A stretch of DNA of 64,000 bases from Xanthocytophaga flava. Lineage in GTDB: Bacteria > Bacteroidota > Bacteroidia > Cytophagales > 172606-1. The stretch spans positions 62,001-126,000 of the forward strand of contig JASJOS010000019.1 in the NCBI GenBank assembly GCA_030068525.1. Reading direction: 5' to 3'. The first letter of the stretch is position 1. The number at the start of each line of letters is the position of its first letter. Shown piece after piece: positions 8,973-17,849 of the stretch. Below the pieces are notes generated by a model. The model saw nothing but the letters and a program-made list of their open reading frames with translations, was not told the DNA's origin and searched no databases. Made by a program: the position numbers and the translations under genes.

Positions 8973-9227
8973 TTATCTTGTAGCAATCAAGAAACAAACT
9001 ACTACACCGAACAGAGCAACACCTTCCAAAAGAGCGGCAGCAATGATCATAGCAGTTTGGATTTTATTAGATGCTTCTGGCTGACGAGCGATAGCTTCAG
9101 TAGCACTACCACCAATACGGCCAATACCAAGTCCAGCGCCTAATGCAACAAGACCAGCACCGATACCCGCACCAATTGCAGCTGTGCCAGCTTCACTAGC
9201 AGCTTGAAGAAGAACATTAAGTAACAT
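8973..9227 (-). CDS. atpE: ATP synthase F0 subunit c
   Basis: 84 residues forming two membrane helices with a short polar loop (ARQPEASNK, about 47-55). The first helix has the Gly/Ala packing motif GAGIGAGLVALGAGLGIG. The ion-binding carboxylate is Glu68 in AAALLEGVALF. The residues after it are Gly-Val, without the Ser/Thr partner or upstream Gln of sodium-binding rings, so a proton-driven ring is expected. Several copies per enzyme form the rotor ring. The gene is flanked on both sides by long spacers with hairpins. Confidence 0.97.
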   Translation of the reverse strand: MLLNVLLQAASEAGTAAIGAGIGAGLVALGAGLGIGRIGGSATEAIARQPEASNKIQTAMIIAAALLEGVALFGVVVCFLIATR

Positions 9228-9255
9228 GAAACTAAACAGATTAAGTGAAACAAAC

Positions 9256-9388
9256 TCTGCTGACTTCAGCAGAAAAACGGCCTCACCTCGCTTGTACCAT
9301 TCCTTATACTTGTTTGATTTAGAATGGTTGAGGATTTATGAGAAATATTTTTGCTTTCTATCCTCACTATAAGGAGCAAGGATAGAAA
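9256..9388 (-). promoter_or_regulatory. Two hairpins in the atpB-atpE spacer
   Basis: TTTCTATCCT (9355-9364) pairs with AGGATAGAAA (9379-9388), right after the atpB stop. TCTGCTG (9256-9262) pairs with CAGCAGA (9267-9273), 29 bases before the atpE start. No T-run follows the first in the minus direction. They may be RNA-processing or stability elements that raise atpE expression. Confidence 0.5.
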
Positions 9389-9391
9389 AAA

Positions 9392-10489
9392 TTAATGTCC
9401 TAAGTCGTCGTGGGATTCGTGGCCTTCAACAGCACTGCCTATATACATGGAAGAAAGCAGTGTGAAAACGTATGCCTGCAAAATGGCCACCATCAATTCA
9501 ATACCATTCAAAAACAATACAAATGGCACTACAACTCCTCCAACCAATGCATTTTTGAAAATAAAGATCAGACCCAGCAAGCTCAGAATAATAATGTGAC
9601 CAGCAGTGATGTTAGCAAACAAACGAATCATTAGAGAAATTGGCTTTGTAAGAATTCCAATCACCTCAATTGGTACCATTATAACCCATAGAGCAGGCGG
9701 AACAGGAGGCGCAAAAATATGTCCCCAATAGTACTTATTACTACGAATATGAGTTGTTACTAAGGTAGCAACAGCCAAAAACATAGTCACAGCAATATTA
9801 CCAGTAAGGTTGGCACCACCAGGCAATAAACCTAATAAGTTATTAAACCAGATAAAGAAGAAAACAGTCAACAGGTAAGGCAGGAATTTCTCATACATAG
9901 GCTGTCCATGCTTGTCTTTTCCTGTAATATTAGCCTTTGCTATATCATCCCGAATAAAAACTACAATCGGCTCAAAAAGTGATTGCATTCCCTTAGGAGC
10001 CTGACCTGAACGTCTCTTATAGGCAGAAGCAATATTTGTAAAAACAAAGATCAGAATAGCTGCACTCAAAAACAGAGAAGCGACATTCTTTGTAATAGAC
10101 AGGTCGTAAAACTTGAGAGAGGCATCTGTATTTTTCAGATGACCATCCAATTCATCAATATAAAAACCTTTATAGGTATGTTCCTGTTTTTCACCTTCGT
10201 CCTTAAAACCTTCACTATGAAAACGACTAGAAGAGAACACTTCTACACCTTGACCAGGAATATACAATATCACTGGCAATGGCAATGTAATATGTGTATG
10301 TCCTACTGTTGCAAAGTGCCACTCATGAGAGTCAACTACGTGGTGTTCTATCATTTCACCAATCTTGAAGGTCTCTTCTTCATGACCAGAAGCAGCATGC
10401 TCCTGCGCATAGGACATTGGCGCAAAAAACAATAAAAAAAGAACTAATAAACTAGGAATGAGGCTTTTGTATGTCTTTACACTACCCAT
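9392..10489 (-). CDS. atpB: ATP synthase F0 subunit a
   Basis: 365 residues, longer than enterobacterial AtpB. A signal-like start (about 1-28, ending MSYAQ) and a roughly 100-residue His/Glu-rich extracytoplasmic domain precede the membrane part. This extension is common in Bacteroidota. The essential proton-channel arginine is Arg289 in SLMIRLFANITAGH. ASAYKRRSG and FNNLLGLLPGG are further conserved blocks. It forms the proton half-channels next to the c ring. The AtpI-like gene lies 23 bases upstream, atpE 164 bases downstream. Confidence 0.96.
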   Translation of the reverse strand: MGSVKTYKSLIPSLLVLFLLFFAPMSYAQEHAASGHEEETFKIGEMIEHHVVDSHEWHFATVGHTHITLPLPVILYIPGQGVEVFSSSRFHSEGFKDEGEKQEHTYKGFYIDELDGHLKNTDASLKFYDLSITKNVASLFLSAAILIFVFTNIASAYKRRSGQAPKGMQSLFEPIVVFIRDDIAKANITGKDKHGQPMYEKFLPYLLTVFFFIWFNNLLGLLPGGANLTGNIAVTMFLAVATLVTTHIRSNKYYWGHIFAPPVPPALWVIMVPIEVIGILTKPISLMIRLFANITAGHIIILSLLGLIFIFKNALVGGVVVPFVLFLNGIELMVAILQAYVFTLLSSMYIGSAVEGHESHDDLGH

Positions 10490-10512
10490 ATGATCGTCGG
10501 AAACTAAGGCTT

Positions 10513-10872
10513 TTAAAAATTGCGCCGCAAGTTAGTGACTAACCAATAGATTTCAAAACCTACATACAAGAAATAAATGAGAAAAAAATTAAGTACAAAG
10601 GTAAAAATACTAGAAGTGCTGTTTTTTATAAAAAAGATAATAAATATGAGGCTCCCCAACAAACGTACACCTGACATTAAGAAATAGGGAGTTGTCATAT
10701 TTTCTGCATCTACCTTCAGCCGCCATTGGATATAGGCATGTCCAGCAAAAGAAAGGATAAATAGAAAACCCACAATAAGCCAAATAGAAGGATCTACCCA
10801 GGTAGGTAAAAATGATTGTAACAAAAAACAAAGGACAGCCACTACTACACTAAACAGTAAAAAACGAAGCAT
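10513..10872 (-). CDS. Four-helix membrane protein, probable AtpI-like assembly factor
   Basis: 119 residues with four predicted membrane helices at about 1-21, 31-48, 62-82 and 88-111, and a short basic tail (NLRRNF). There is no recognisable catalytic motif. Length, topology and position between the AtpZ-like gene and atpB match the AtpI (ATP synthase chain I) slot found at the head of many atp operons, whose product helps c-ring assembly. The family assignment is by context and topology, not by clear sequence motifs. Confidence 0.6.
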   Translation of the reverse strand: MLRFLLFSVVVAVLCFLLQSFLPTWVDPSIWLIVGFLFILSFAGHAYIQWRLKVDAENMTTPYFLMSGVRLLGSLIFIIFFIKNSTSSIFTFVLNFFLIYFLYVGFEIYWLVTNLRRNF

Positions 10873-10978
10873 ACACTCAAAATAAAGCGAACAAACAGGA
10901 AAATATTAGTTAGAATAGTATAGAATCTATACGATAGCTATCAAAACCTTTTCTTCTATCCCCATTTGCAGGCGAAGA

Positions 10979-11197
10979 TTATTGCTTAGGCAAACTCCGA
11001 ATTAATAGTATAATAGACCCTACAATTCCAATCATTGGCAAAATTACGGTAAAAACCGGAAATTTCCAGCCTGTCCATTGATCCAGTTTCGTGCCACCCC
11101 ATACGCCAAGCGCAATGGTAGCCATCATCTGGAAAGCCAGGCCGGAATATTTGGCATAATCACTTAAGGGGCTCTTTTTGTTCGTTGAGTTTTTCAT
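10979..11197 (-). CDS. AtpZ/AtpI-family small membrane protein
   Basis: 72 residues with two membrane helices (about 17-38 and 47-67) linked by GGTKLDQWTGWKFP. The pattern 'YSGLAFQM..., G..WGGTKLD, PVFTVI' is the AtpZ/putative F0F1-ATPase subunit family. Its start lies 38 bases inside the bactofilin gene in another frame, so translation of the two is probably coupled. In some bacteria AtpI and AtpZ together form a Mg/Ca transporter serving ATP synthase; here that is only a family expectation. Confidence 0.8.
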   Translation of the reverse strand: MKNSTNKKSPLSDYAKYSGLAFQMMATIALGVWGGTKLDQWTGWKFPVFTVILPMIGIVGSIILLIRSLPKQ

Positions 11198-11594
11198 TTA
11201 AGGTTTCTCCAATTCGGTTGTTGGTATTGGCAGAGGCAGTCCCCATTTTAATGGTTCCATTCCATACAGCGCCAGCCTCTACAATCAGTTTTCCAGTAAT
11301 AATATCGCCAACAATATTGGCAGTCGATTTTAAAGATAGAATATCTGAAATCTCCACTGTCCCTTTTACTTCACCAGCAATCTCGGCATTTTGTGCGATG
11401 ATATTGCCTTCAATATAAGAAGATTCCCCCAAAGCCACTTTGGTTTTTGATTTAATATTGCCTATAACTTTCCCTTCAATACGTAAATTACCATAGGTTT
11501 CAATATTTCCTTCTATGGTTGTACCTTTCATGATCTGAGTGCTCGCATTGGAAAGCTCAATAGAGTCTTGTGTATCGCGGTTTCGATTAAACAT
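11160..11594 (-). CDS. Bactofilin
   Basis: 144 residues. The centre (about 22-120) is the bactofilin beta-helix with short Gly/hydrophobic repeats such as TTIEGNIETYGNLRIEGKVIG and EIAGEVKGTVEIS. The tails are polar and disordered. Bactofilins polymerise without nucleotide and act as cytoskeletal scaffolds for cell-wall enzymes. The M23 peptidase gene 122 bases upstream on the same strand is a classic partner, so the pair is likely to act in cell shape. The 3' end overlaps the start of the AtpZ-like gene, linking it to the ATP synthase operon. Confidence 0.92.
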   Translation of the reverse strand: MFNRNRDTQDSIELSNASTQIMKGTTIEGNIETYGNLRIEGKVIGNIKSKTKVALGESSYIEGNIIAQNAEIAGEVKGTVEISDILSLKSTANIVGDIITGKLIVEAGAVWNGTIKMGTASANTNNRIGETLNEKLNEQKEPLK

Positions 11595-11716
11595 AAATGT
11601 ACTGGTTAAGTTAAACGTTTGGAATAAAAGTATTTGTGATCATGATAGATACCATTTGTTTATATAGTTATCATGATAATTAGTTTGAGGTAATTGGTCA
11701 ATACATCAATTTCACA

Positions 11717-12592
11717 TTAGAACGCGATGAAATCTTCCGGATTCACTGGATTTCCCTTGCTCCAGAGTTCAAAATGCAAATGAGGTCCGGAGGTAAGTTC
11801 TCCACTATTACCAAGTATAGCAACAGATTCTCCGGCTTTCACAAAATCTCCTACCTTTTTAAGTAAAGATGAATTATGTTTATAGATAGAAATCAGTTGA
11901 TTAGAATGTTGAATAGCAATAATATTTCCACTATCCTGAGTCCAGGATGCCAGAATCACAGTTCCATTTAATACAGCGTGAATAGGCTCTCCTTTTTTGG
12001 AAACCAGATCTACTCCCCAGTGATTGTTTTTCGGATTAAATTTATCAGAAATAATAGCACCTCTTAGAGGAGAGAATAAAAACATGTCTGTATTGACACT
12101 TCCTGTTTCTGCAGCAGTCTGCGCTTTACTTGCACTCTCAAACTCATTTCTGAATTCAGCGTCTACCGGATTTGTAGCTTTCAAATCGGCAGGTTTTACA
12201 GGAGGTTTTGTTTTTTTAGTACTCACATCAGATGTGTCCTGACTACCAGCTTTCAAAAATTCATTATCACCCTGAATAGTTTTTTGTATACGTAACAGAT
12301 ATTCGTCACGTGCCACAATGGCATTTTGAAGAGAATCAACAGTAGCAGAAAGTTCGATCAGACGCCGGGTCGTCTGAGCTTCTTTTGTGGGAGGATTCAA
12401 CCATTTGGTTACTAAAAAGTTGGAAACAAAAATACTTGCTAAAAATAAAACGATCAGACTTGCCGTTGTTATAACAAGTAACTTGGCATACGTAAAGTTG
12501 AAAGAAGTCTTTTCAGCAAAGTTATCTTCATTTCTGATAACTAATAAATATCGTTCAGTTAGACGTGTCCATAATGTACTATTTGCCTTCAT
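11717..12592 (-). CDS. Membrane-anchored M23 (LytM-type) peptidoglycan endopeptidase
   Basis: 291 residues. A short cytoplasmic segment is followed by one membrane helix at about 36-58 and a coiled-coil/linker rich in Thr, Lys and Pro (about 70-165). The C-terminal M23 domain has its zinc ligands and catalytic residues intact: His191 and Asp195 in HWGVD, and His271 and His273 in GPHLHFELW. It should cut peptide cross-links of the wall from the periplasm. The next gene encodes a bactofilin, a partner known to position M23 enzymes. Confidence 0.93.
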   Translation of the reverse strand: MKANSTLWTRLTERYLLVIRNEDNFAEKTSFNFTYAKLLVITTASLIVLFLASIFVSNFLVTKWLNPPTKEAQTTRRLIELSATVDSLQNAIVARDEYLLRIQKTIQGDNEFLKAGSQDTSDVSTKKTKPPVKPADLKATNPVDAEFRNEFESASKAQTAAETGSVNTDMFLFSPLRGAIISDKFNPKNNHWGVDLVSKKGEPIHAVLNGTVILASWTQDSGNIIAIQHSNQLISIYKHNSSLLKKVGDFVKAGESVAILGNSGELTSGPHLHFELWSKGNPVNPEDFIAF

Positions 12593-13092
12593 CGTATGGA
12601 GATCGTTTCCTGTTTTCAGTTCAGAGTTTGAAACAAAGCATAACTTTATACTATTTGTTTTAGAAGTTACTCATAAACACCAAAAGGAAACGCTGATTAA
12701 ATGTAAAATTGTAGTTATATATGTGAAGTTTTGTGTTTGATAATGTTAGCGTTGATTTTACTAACCCAACCAATTATATAAAATGAACGTAATAATCTTA
12801 TGAATTACTATAGATTACTCACTACTTTTACAACCATTACTAAACGTGATATAAGGCTGAAATTGTATAGGATCAACCAAAATTAGTATTATCCATTTCT
12901 TCAGCAATACTTTCCTATTTTTCTTTTTGTAAACGAAAATAGAGTCCAAGAGTTACATTAAAGTAAGAACTTATCAGAAATCATTTCAAAAATATTAATA
13001 CCTCGATAAAGTTGCGCCTCCTCTTTTCACAATATTGTGTATCTCTATTTCAGCAGAGTCGTATTCTCTGCCAACGGTTTCAACCTATCAGC
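12593..13092. other. Divergent non-coding region between M23 gene and sprE
   Basis: About 500 AT-rich bases holding the promoters of two divergent units. A leftward promoter match is at 12878-12907. No clear rightward TAnnTTTG element was found. The in-frame extension of the right-hand gene back to a TTG at 13012 is not favoured. Confidence 0.5.
12878..12907 (-). promoter_or_regulatory. Candidate promoter of the M23-bactofilin-atp unit
   Basis: On the minus strand TTG (complement of 12905-12907) is followed after 19 bases by TAATTTTG (complement of 12878-12885), which fits the Bacteroidota pattern TTG-N19-TAnnTTTG. The leader to the M23 start would be about 280 bases, which is long, so a chance match is possible. 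Confidence 0.4.
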
Positions 13093-15315
13093 ATGCAGCT
13101 TGCATATTCTCTGTTCAAATGCCAGAGGGTTATCTATCCATTATCTATTTGCCTTTTGGGAAGTATAATATTCTCAGCCTGTTCTCAATATAGTAAGGGT
13201 CCTGTTAGTGTAGCCTACCATGACCTAAACTCTCATTACAATGCATATTTTCTTGCAAATGAAAGACTTACTGAAGCCGAAAAAGTATTATTCAGCACAA
13301 GAAAAGATGATTATAATGAAATGCTGGCTGTATTAATCGCTCATGATACTGTACGCGCTGGGACTGTAAAAACACAGACAACCTATGCTATAGAGAAAGC
13401 TTCTCTTCCTGTGCAATACCATAAAAACAGTAATTGGCTGGATGATTGCTATTTTCAACTGGCACGCGCCAGATTCCTTCAGGCAGATTTTGAAAATGCG
13501 ATACAGACTTACAAATATGTAAATAGTGAGAGCAAAGATGACGCACTACGTCAACGGGCAATGATAGGACTTCTACGTTCCTTTACAGAACTAAAAAACT
13601 ATGACTATGCCTCAGCCGTTATTAGCCGTCTTCGTAAGGATAAATTATCTAAACATGACCTGGTTGATTTTTATGAAGCCAGAGCATCCTATCATCAGGT
13701 GCGTCAGGAATATGACCAGACTCTGGCAGTCTTGAAGCAAACAGTAAAACGTATGCGTGCTGGTGAAAGACGTGCCAGGATGTATTATATTATTGGGCAG
13801 CTGTATCAGCGTAACAATCGGCCAAAAGATGCTTATGCAAACTTTGAAAGAGTGATGAAGAGTAATGCATCTTACGAACTGGCCTTACAAGCCCAGCTAA
13901 AAATGATCCAGATGTATGCGGGAAAAGACGAAAGAAAATTATTGAAGCAGTTTAATAAATTGCTTCATGATGAAAAAAATAAAGAATACCAGGGTCGTAT
14001 ACTCTATGCAATCGGGATGTATGAATACCGGAAAGACAGACTGGATAAAGCTATTGACTATTTTAGTCAATCCTCACAGGCGAAGGGTACAGATAATCGC
14101 CAAAAAGCCCTTGCCTTTCTGAAACTAGCTGAGATTTACTATGAGAAACAGCAAAACTATCAGGCTGCCAAGAACTATTATGATAGTACATTCAATGCAG
14201 GTCTACCCAAAAGCACTCCTGATTATGATGTTATTGCTAAACGCCACAAAGTACTTGACGATTTTGTAAGGCATTATACTATTATTCAGACTGAAGATAG
14301 TTTGCAGCGTATTGTGAAAATGGATGACGCTACCCGTAGTAAGTTCTTTGACGAAGTTATTGACAAACAGGAAAAGCAAGAGCAGGAAGCAGAAGATAAG
14401 AAGAATTCAGAAATAGCGAAAGAAGTAGGAGCTATATTTGACAATCTGGATATTGAGAAACAATCTGTAAACAATACCAATGATGTAAACTGGTATTTCA
14501 GTAATCCAACAGCTGTTGCTCAGGGAAGAACATCTTTTATACGGAAATGGGGTAACCGAAAGCTGGAAGATAACTGGCGAAGAGGTCAGAAGGATGCAAC
14601 TATTGCAGAAGACCAGCCAACGCAGGATTCGAATGATTCTCAACCTGTTGTTACAGAAAAACCAAAGAAACCATCCAGAGAAGAACAGAAGAAGAATATG
14701 CTGGCTAAACTGCCGATGGCCCCTGAAGATATTGAAAAATCCAATGAGAAAATAGAAGAGGCTTATTACGAACTAGGTAAGATCCTTGATAAAGAGTTAT
14801 TGGAGAAAAAAAATGCAATTAAGGATTATGAAACCCTATTGGAAAGATTCCCATCGACAGAACATGCAGCTGAGGTTTTGTATGCCATGTTTCTGATATA
14901 TCAGGAGTTAGGTGACGAACAACAAAATACTGTCAAGAACCGATTGCTCACTCAATATCCAACTACCCTGTATGCCAAACTGGTAAGCAATCCTAACTAT
15001 ACCCGAGATGAGAATCTGGCCGATATACAGGCAGACAGAGCATTTCAGGAAGCCTATCAATTGTATGAAGCACAAAACTTTGCAGAAGCGGATCAGTTGG
15101 TACAAAGTGGATTGCAACAATATGCAGGCACACTAAATGAGCAACGATTCAAAGTTTTACAGATTAAGATTGTTGGTAAAACTCAGGGATTAGAAGCCTA
15201 TCGGAAAGCACTTCAGGACTTTGTTGCAGCGTACCCACAAAGCAAATTATTGCCTTATGTCCAGAATCTACTTCAGAAAACTGACGAAATGGGTAAAAGT
15301 TCTGGCAATAAATAG
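13093..15315 (+). CDS. sprE: Type IX secretion/gliding TPR lipoprotein, SprE/PorW-like
   Basis: About 740 residues from the ATG at 13093. The frame also opens with a TTG at 13012, but the ATG places a lipoprotein signal (LLGSIIFSAC) close to the N-terminus. The Cys is about residue 30. After it, GPVSVAYHDLNSHYNAYFLANE resembles the start of SprE/PorW proteins. The body is made of tetratricopeptide-like helix pairs (AIQTYKYVNSE, AYANFERVMKSN, AIDYFSQSSQAKG, AIKDYETLLERFPSTE), with a charged Glu/Lys-rich stretch in the middle (about 425-560). SprE/PorW is a periplasmic-facing lipoprotein that links the Gld ring to the T9SS translocon. The porP-gldKLMN operon lies 5 kb away. Confidence 0.75.
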   Translation: MQLAYSLFKCQRVIYPLSICLLGSIIFSACSQYSKGPVSVAYHDLNSHYNAYFLANERLTEAEKVLFSTRKDDYNEMLAVLIAHDTVRAGTVKTQTTYAIEKASLPVQYHKNSNWLDDCYFQLARARFLQADFENAIQTYKYVNSESKDDALRQRAMIGLLRSFTELKNYDYASAVISRLRKDKLSKHDLVDFYEARASYHQVRQEYDQTLAVLKQTVKRMRAGERRARMYYIIGQLYQRNNRPKDAYANFERVMKSNASYELALQAQLKMIQMYAGKDERKLLKQFNKLLHDEKNKEYQGRILYAIGMYEYRKDRLDKAIDYFSQSSQAKGTDNRQKALAFLKLAEIYYEKQQNYQAAKNYYDSTFNAGLPKSTPDYDVIAKRHKVLDDFVRHYTIIQTEDSLQRIVKMDDATRSKFFDEVIDKQEKQEQEAEDKKNSEIAKEVGAIFDNLDIEKQSVNNTNDVNWYFSNPTAVAQGRTSFIRKWGNRKLEDNWRRGQKDATIAEDQPTQDSNDSQPVVTEKPKKPSREEQKKNMLAKLPMAPEDIEKSNEKIEEAYYELGKILDKELLEKKNAIKDYETLLERFPSTEHAAEVLYAMFLIYQELGDEQQNTVKNRLLTQYPTTLYAKLVSNPNYTRDENLADIQADRAFQEAYQLYEAQNFAEADQLVQSGLQQYAGTLNEQRFKVLQIKIVGKTQGLEAYRKALQDFVAAYPQSKLLPYVQNLLQKTDEMGKSSGNK

Positions 15316-15350
15316 ATTTTACATACTCCCATCTCTAGGTACACATATTT

Positions 15351-15391
15351 TCTATTTCTGATAGAGTAGCTGATTCTCTATCAGAAATAGA
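15351..15391 (+). terminator. Hairpin terminator after sprE
   Basis: A perfect 16-bp stem, TCTATTTCTGATAGAG (15351-15366) with its complement at 15376-15391 and a 9-base loop, lies 36 bases after the sprE stop. There is no T-run, so it may act in RNA stability as well. Confidence 0.65.
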
Positions 15392-15460
15392 TCACTCGTA
15401 TAACCATCATCAAAATTTACGTACCTTTACATTTACAAACCAACATCAGTCAAATCAAGC

Positions 15461-17764
15461 ATGATTGTTTTTGAACGTGGTACATACCGCCTGTTTATCC
15501 GTATTGTGTGGATAAGTTTTGTTGCATTCTGGGCTTTGCTTTTATTTTACATCTTTGCAGTCTCAGTTGACCTGTTTGGGATGTTTGGTCCTATGCCGGA
15601 CTTAAAAACACTTGAGAACCCTAAAAATGAACTCGCTTCTGAAGTATACTCAGCAGATGGAATCTTGCTGGGGAAATATTTTGTATCTAACCGATCCCCT
15701 ATCGAGTACGAAGATATCTCGCCTAATCTGATTAACGCACTTGTAGCTACAGAGGATGTACGTTTTGAACGTCATTCCGGTATCGACTTTAAAGGCACAT
15801 TTGCGATTATTAGTTCTTTTATATCCTTAGATCCAAGAGGCTCCAGTACAATCTCACAACAGTTAGCCAAAAACCTGTATAAAACTCGTGGAGAAGGAAG
15901 TGAGGGAAGTTTGTATTCAGTGCGTCCTCTTCGGTTGTTGATTATTAAAACAAAAGAATGGATGACTGCAATTAAAATAGAACGCAGTTATACCAAACGG
16001 GAAATCATTACTATGTATCTGAATACCGTTGATTTTGGTAGTAATGCCTATGGTATCAAAACGGCTGCACAAACATTCTTTCGTAAAAAGCCTGCTGAAT
16101 TAACAATACCAGAATCGGCAGTTCTGGTAGGACTATTAAAATCAACCACTGCCTATAATCCCAAACGTAATCCGGATCGTGCTAAAATACGTCGGAATAC
16201 TGTAATGCAGCAGATGGTTAAGTATAGTTACCTGACAGAAATTGATTACGAAAAATATAAGGAGCAGCCTATTGAAAAGATGATTGAAAACTATACAGTT
16301 GAAAATCATAGTAAGGGGCTGGCAACATATTTTCGGTCAGTACTACAACGAGAGCTACAAAGATGGTGTCGTGAGAATGGGTATGATATTTATAGAGATG
16401 GGCTTAAAATATATACAACGATTGACTCCCGTATGCAGGCTCATGCAGAAGAAGCAGTAGCCCAATGGATGAAACAATTACAGGTCAAATTTAATGCGCA
16501 TTGGAAAGGCAAAAATCCCTGGGTTGACGAGAATCGTAAGGAAATAGCAAACTTTATTGAGAATGCAGCAAAGGGAACTCCCCACTATAGAGAATTGCAG
16601 CAGGCAGGCATCGACACAGACGAAATATGGCAGGAGATGAATAAGCCTGTTCCTATGCGAATCTTCAGCTGGCAGGGCGAAAAGGACACAGTTATGAGCC
16701 CGCTGGACTCTATCCGATACTATAAGCGATTTCTGCAAACAGGATTACTGTCAATGGTGCCAGCAACCGGAGAAATTAAAGCATGGGTTGGTGGATTGGA
16801 TTTTAAATATTTTCAGTATGATCACGTTAAACAGGGTCGTCGTCAGCCAGGTTCATCTTTTAAGCCTATTGTCTACGCAACGGCACTTGACAATGGATAC
16901 ACACCCTGCTACACAGTAGTTGATGCTCCAATCACATTTGCAGAAGATGTAGGAGGTAAACCCTGGACACCTAATAACTCGGATGGCCCTCCCAGTGGCC
17001 GGCAGTTTACTCTTCGCCAGGCAATGGGACGTTCTGTTAATACTATTTCTGCGTATCTGGTAAAAAATTTGGGGCCTCAAAAAGTAGTTGACTATGCCAA
17101 ACGACTTGGTATCACTAGTCCATTGGAAGCAGTTCCTTCTATTGCCTTAGGAACTCAAGATGTATCTATCTACGAATTATTAGGTGTGTATTCAACATTT
17201 GTAAATAGTGGCATTTGGAATGAACCCAAATACATTACCCGCATTGAAGATAAGAACGGCAATGTTATATGGGAACCTGTGCCACGTAATGTGGAAGTTT
17301 TGAGTGAAGAAACGGCCTATCTGATGACCTATATGCTTCAGGGCGCTGTACAGGAAAGAGGGGGAACAGCACAGGGGCTGCATCGGTATAAAATATGGAA
17401 AGACTATCCGGAAATAGGTGCAAAAACAGGTACTACTCAGAATCACTCAGATGGTTGGTTTATGGGAGTTATGCCGAATCTGGCAACAGGTATCTGGATT
17501 GGAGGAGATGATCGAAGTATACACTTTAGAGACCGCACAGGAGAAGGAGGAAAAATGTCCCTGCCGTTATGGGGTATGTATATGGAAAAAGTTGTGAATG
17601 ATCCTCAGCTTGATTTTAAACCGGGTAAGTTTAAGAAACCAGCCACACTTTCTGTAACATTAGACTGTTCAGCCTATCAGATTACGTCTGCTACTGACTC
17701 GACAAAAGACAAAACCTATCAGGCGCCTTCTGCAAAGGACCTTGAAAATGAAGGGTTTGAATAA
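15461..17764 (+). CDS. mrcA: Penicillin-binding protein 1A (glycosyltransferase/transpeptidase)
   Basis: 767 residues. One N-terminal membrane helix (about 14-37) is followed by a GT51 domain with the catalytic Glu98 in ATEDVRFERHSG, and RGSSTISQQLAKN at about 126-138. The transpeptidase domain has all three motifs: SxxK at 465-468 (SSFK), SxN at 525-527 (SVN) and KTG at 655-657. It polymerises and cross-links peptidoglycan. TACCTTTA at 15422-15429, one base off the TAnnTTTG element, may be its promoter with a leader of about 25 bases. A good terminator follows, so it is probably transcribed alone. Confidence 0.95.
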   Translation: MIVFERGTYRLFIRIVWISFVAFWALLLFYIFAVSVDLFGMFGPMPDLKTLENPKNELASEVYSADGILLGKYFVSNRSPIEYEDISPNLINALVATEDVRFERHSGIDFKGTFAIISSFISLDPRGSSTISQQLAKNLYKTRGEGSEGSLYSVRPLRLLIIKTKEWMTAIKIERSYTKREIITMYLNTVDFGSNAYGIKTAAQTFFRKKPAELTIPESAVLVGLLKSTTAYNPKRNPDRAKIRRNTVMQQMVKYSYLTEIDYEKYKEQPIEKMIENYTVENHSKGLATYFRSVLQRELQRWCRENGYDIYRDGLKIYTTIDSRMQAHAEEAVAQWMKQLQVKFNAHWKGKNPWVDENRKEIANFIENAAKGTPHYRELQQAGIDTDEIWQEMNKPVPMRIFSWQGEKDTVMSPLDSIRYYKRFLQTGLLSMVPATGEIKAWVGGLDFKYFQYDHVKQGRRQPGSSFKPIVYATALDNGYTPCYTVVDAPITFAEDVGGKPWTPNNSDGPPSGRQFTLRQAMGRSVNTISAYLVKNLGPQKVVDYAKRLGITSPLEAVPSIALGTQDVSIYELLGVYSTFVNSGIWNEPKYITRIEDKNGNVIWEPVPRNVEVLSEETAYLMTYMLQGAVQERGGTAQGLHRYKIWKDYPEIGAKTGTTQNHSDGWFMGVMPNLATGIWIGGDDRSIHFRDRTGEGGKMSLPLWGMYMEKVVNDPQLDFKPGKFKKPATLSVTLDCSAYQITSATDSTKDKTYQAPSAKDLENEGFE

Positions 17765-17797
17765 CGAACAATGATTATATACTGATTTCTGACACAT

Positions 17798-17832
17798 GAC
17801 TCATCCCCTGCTCTAAGGATGAGTCTTTTTTT
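17798..17832 (+). terminator. Rho-independent terminator of the PBP1A gene
   Basis: GACTCATCC (17798-17806) pairs with GGATGAGTC (17817-17825), followed at once by seven T (17826-17832). Confidence 0.9.
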
Positions 17833-17849
17833 AAGCAAACTTCTTCTCT

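Noticed and set aside
13012-13092. Upstream TTG start for the SprE-like protein
   Set aside because: It would place 27 extra residues before the lipoprotein signal; the ATG at 13093 fits better.
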